NCBI GenBank assembly: GCA_905373195.1
Contig: CAJPSG010000067.1
Location: 1 to 6,361, forward strand
DNA from: Kingella oralis
GTDB lineage: Bacteria > Pseudomonadota > Gammaproteobacteria > Burkholderiales > Neisseriaceae
Direction of reading: 5' to 3'
Length of the DNA: 6,361 nt
In this document: one piece after another, positions 4,703-6,361 of the stretch
How positions within the stretch are numbered: position 1 is the first letter of the stretch
Layout: every line of letters begins with the position of its first letter
Position numbers and translations under genes: made by a program
Notes under the pieces: generated by a model
Seen by the model: the letters and a program-made list of their open reading frames with translations, nothing else
Database searches by the model: none
What the model was told of the DNA's origin: nothing

Positions 4703-5455
4703 TTATGCTGGATTGTTCTCATCAAAGAATTGCACCTTCACGCCGAACTGTTGTGCGAGTGCGTTGCCTAATGCTTGGATGCCGTATCGTTCGGTGGCGT
4801 GGTGTCCTGCGGCGATAAATGCTGTGCCTGTTTCGTTGGCAAGATAGTATTGCGCTTCGGAGATTTCGCCTGTGAGATATACGTTTGCGCCTGCATCTAT
4901 GGCAGCCTGGAAATACCATTGTGCACCGCCTGTGCACCATGCGATGCGGGTAAGCGGCTGTTTGGGGTTGCCTATAATGGTGGGTGTTCTGCCCAGCGTT
5001 TGTTCAATAGCTTGCGCAAGTTGGGTAAGCGTGCGTTGGTTTTCGGGCAATGTGCCGATGTTAAGCAGATTTTGTTCGCCAAAGGTGTTTTCAGGCTGCC
5101 AATTAAGTTTGGCGGCGAGTTGGACGTTGTTGCCCAGCGTGGGGTGGGTATCAAGTGGCAGGTGGTAGCCAATCAGGTTGATGTTGTGGGCGAGTAGGGC
5201 GGCGATGCGTTGTTTTTTCCAGCCGATGATGGTGGTGGGTTCGCTGCGCCAGAATAAGCCGTGATGCACGAGTAAGGTGTCTGCGCCTTGGGTAATGGTG
5301 TGGTTGATGGCGGCTTGGCTGGCGGTTACGGCGGTGATGATGTGGCGGATTTGGTTGTTGCCTTCAATTTGCAAGCCGTTGGGCGCGCCATCTTTGAATA
5401 ACTGGGGTTGCAGGGTTTGGTCGCACCAGTTGAGTAGGGTTTGGCGTGGGGTCAT
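4703..5455 (-). CDS. Nif3/YbgI dinuclear metal-centre protein
   Basis: Nif3-like protein of the YbgI family, cytoplasmic, forming a toroidal hexamer with a two-metal centre. It is often annotated as a GTP cyclohydrolase I type 2 homologue, but its true role is unsettled. The 250 residues match E. coli YbgI (247). Metal ligands are seen in VHHGLFW (63-69), YHLPLDTHPTLGNN (97-110, with H98 and D102) and AAGHHATERYG (215-225, with H218, H219 and E222). APNGLQIEG (24-32), VTASQA and AWCTGG are also conserved. I start at ATG 5455, which gives the family N-terminus and has AAGGAA seven bases upstream. An in-frame ATG at 5530 would add 25 residues unlike the family. A near-match uptake sequence lies in the coding DNA at 5090-5101. 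It converges on the porin gene. Confidence 0.93.
   Translation of the reverse strand: MTPRQTLLNWCDQTLQPQLFKDGAPNGLQIEGNNQIRHIITAVTASQAAINHTITQGADTLLVHHGLFWRSEPTTIIGWKKQRIAALLAHNINLIGYHLPLDTHPTLGNNVQLAAKLNWQPENTFGEQNLLNIGTLPENQRTLTQLAQAIEQTLGRTPTIIGNPKQPLTRIAWCTGGAQWYFQAAIDAGANVYLTGEISEAQYYLANETGTAFIAAGHHATERYGIQALGNALAQQFGVKVQFFDENNPA
5090..5101 (-). repeat. Near-exact uptake sequence inside nif3
   Basis: The plus strand reads TTCAGGCTGCCA, 11/12 to kingDUS with the mismatch at its first base. The gene reads it as W-Q-P-E (residues 119-122). A weaker two-mismatch copy lies at 4900-4911. Confidence 0.55.
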
Positions 5456-5531
5456 GGTTTGTTCCTTGTGTGTGATTGAATGGTTGTGAGGCACAGCCTG
5501 AAAAGTGATTTTGAAATGGTGCGGGAGCAAG

Positions 5532-5576
5532 TTTCAGCCCACGCGGTATTCAATATCTTGAACGCGTGGGCTGAAA
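5532..5576. repeat. Long perfect inverted repeat between nif3 and the SUMF1-like gene
   Basis: TTTCAGCCCACGCG (5532-5545) and its exact complement (5563-5576) form a 14-bp GC-rich stem. The 17-base centre contains TTCAA (5549-5553) and TTGAA (5558-5562), which add five pairs around a TATC loop, leaving only GTA bulged. No T-run follows on either strand, so it is not a usual terminator. It is not an uptake sequence or a Correia end. It looks like a REP-type palindromic unit, or a regulatory or mRNA-stabilising hairpin upstream of nif3. Confidence 0.75.
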
Positions 5577-5589
5577 TCTATGCGACAAG

Positions 5590-5627
5590 TTCAGGCAGCC
5601 TGAAAAAGTGTTTCAGGCAGCCTGAAA
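5590..5627 (-). terminator. Tandem palindromic uptake sequences ending the SUMF1-like gene
   Basis: Two exact kingDUS copies in the same orientation (5593-5604, 5615-5626), 22 bases apart. Each is extended at its left by TTC, so each becomes a palindrome around a three-base centre: TTCAGG-CAG-CCTGAA and TTTCAGG-CAG-CCTGAAA. On the minus strand, the hairpin nearest the stop codon (5629-5631) is followed by CACTTTTT. This resembles an intrinsic terminator with a second hairpin behind it. Confidence 0.7.
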
Positions 5628-5628
5628 A

Positions 5629-6361
5629 CTATTTGGCGCAGCGAAACCCCATATTGTGCAAGACAAAATTGGGTTGCAAGCTGGTGCGGATGCCATAGCG
5701 CAGGAAGGCGGCGTAGTTGCTGGGGTCGCTGCTGTTTACTGCACCTGAACCGCAAAAATCAGCGGCTTTAAGCGTGCCTGATGTGATTTGGCTGCTGTTG
5801 AAATCGGATGTCCATTCCCAAATCAAGCCGTGCATATCGTACACGCCGTAGAAATTGGGTTTGTTTTGTTGGATGTTTTTTAGCCCTTTGCTGCCGTTTT
5901 CATACCAGCTCAAAATGGTGCGGTTGTAGCTCGGTTCGTTACTGCCGTTAGCTTGCAGCTCGGATGCCAGCCCCACAAATTCCCATTCGTCGTTGGTGGG
6001 CAAGCGTTTGCCTTGCGCGGCGCAGTAGGCATGGGCGGCGAACCATGAAACGTTGGTTACGGGTTTGTTGGCATCGGCGGCTTTGGGGCCGTTTTTGTCC
6101 CATTGTTTCAGGTAGTTTGACTCGGCTTGTTTTGCGCTCACGTTGCCGCGCTGCCATTTGGGGTTGGCTTTCACAAACTGGGCAAATTCGGCGTTGGTTA
6201 CGGGCGTTTTGTCTATTTGAAATGGCTTCACGCTAATCAGAGGCGTGTCTTTTTTGAGGTACAGCGGGCGATAAGAGCCGCTGGGGATGCTTGCCATTTC
6301 CACGGCGTGCGCGCTGAGGCAGCCTGAAAATAGGGTGGCGAGAATGATATGTTGGGTGCGC
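5629..6361 (-). CDS. Exported SUMF1/FGE-fold protein, NirV-like (5' end at window edge)
   Basis: Member of the SUMF1/EgtB/PvdO family (formylglycine-generating-enzyme fold). 243 residues are visible. The start begins RTQHIILATLFSGCLSAHA, a signal peptide, so the protein is exported. The base at 6361 is G on this strand, so an ATG may sit exactly across the edge. Fold motifs in order: IPSGSYRPL (25-33), KTPVTNAEFAQFV (51-63), PVTNVSWFAAHAYCAAQGKRLP (from 100), DEWEF (124-128), GVYDMHGLIWEWTSD (172-186), NMGFRCA (236-242). It resembles NirV, found near nitrite reductase genes in denitrifiers, whose function is unknown. The paired active-site cysteines of true FGE, expected just before the IRTS segment, are absent (AAFLRYGIRTS). 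A GTG at 6303 would remove the signal peptide and is rejected. Confidence 0.85.
   Translation of the reverse strand, partial: RTQHIILATLFSGCLSAHAVEMASIPSGSYRPLYLKKDTPLISVKPFQIDKTPVTNAEFAQFVKANPKWQRGNVSAKQAESNYLKQWDKNGPKAADANKPVTNVSWFAAHAYCAAQGKRLPTNDEWEFVGLASELQANGSNEPSYNRTILSWYENGSKGLKNIQQNKPNFYGVYDMHGLIWEWTSDFNSSQITSGTLKAADFCGSGAVNSSDPSNYAAFLRYGIRTSLQPNFVLHNMGFRCAK
6317..6328 (+). repeat. kingDUS inside a signal-peptide sequence
   Basis: Exact AGGCAGCCTGAA. The coding strand reads it as (F)-S-G-C-(L), residues 11-15 of the SUMF1-like protein, right at the end of the hydrophobic core of its signal peptide. Confidence 0.9.

Noticed and set aside
5456..5530. Longer nif3 start at 5530
   Set aside because: The added 25 residues have no counterpart in YbgI, while 5455 has a good ribosome site.
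1..6361. CRISPR array, insertion sequence, prophage, tRNA, Correia element or dRS3
   Set aside because: I looked for regularly spaced repeats, transposase or integrase motifs, Correia ends and the dRS3 core, and saw none.

Overview
The window looks like chromosomal DNA of a Neisseriaceae bacterium, most likely Kingella or a close relative. The strongest clue is nine exact copies, counting both strands, of the 12-mer AGGCAGCCTGAA. From memory this is the Kingella dialect of the DNA uptake sequence (kingDUS). Several one-base variants are also present. The YceF-type Maf protein and the porin also read like their Neisseria counterparts.

Left part (1-3134): a yceF-type maf gene, cut by the left edge, runs leftwards. 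It is divergent from yceD (DUF177) and rpmF (ribosomal protein L32), with overlapping promoters in a gap of under 60 bases. rpmF ends at a clear intrinsic terminator. Next comes a purine phosphoribosyltransferase that strongly resembles yeast Hpt1, then a terminator built from an inverted pair of uptake sequences, then plsX. The maf/yceD-rpmF-plsX neighbourhood is the classic one linking ribosome biogenesis to phospholipid and fatty-acid synthesis. Here it is interrupted by the phosphoribosyltransferase, and fabH does not follow plsX.

Middle (3135-4700): a 366-base gap, A-rich and poor in G over much of its length, holds a promoter and a leader of about 109 bases. It precedes a Neisseria-type outer-membrane porin with different codon use. 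The porin ends at a textbook GAAA-loop terminator. A second, probably bidirectional, hairpin separates it from the convergent gene to its right.

Right part (4703-6361, all leftward): nif3/ybgI (dinuclear-metal protein), then an intergenic stretch with a perfect 14-bp inverted repeat and two tandem palindromic uptake sequences, then a secreted SUMF1/FGE-fold protein resembling NirV. Its extreme N-terminus lies at the right edge.

I see no phage, transposon, CRISPR, toxin-antitoxin or defence system, and no tRNA or rRNA. The most unusual signals concern how uptake sequences are reused. They serve as terminator stems. Some are palindromes that read as kingDUS on one strand and as the Simonsiella dialect on the other. 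Some are coding DNA, including a lipobox-like site in a signal peptide.
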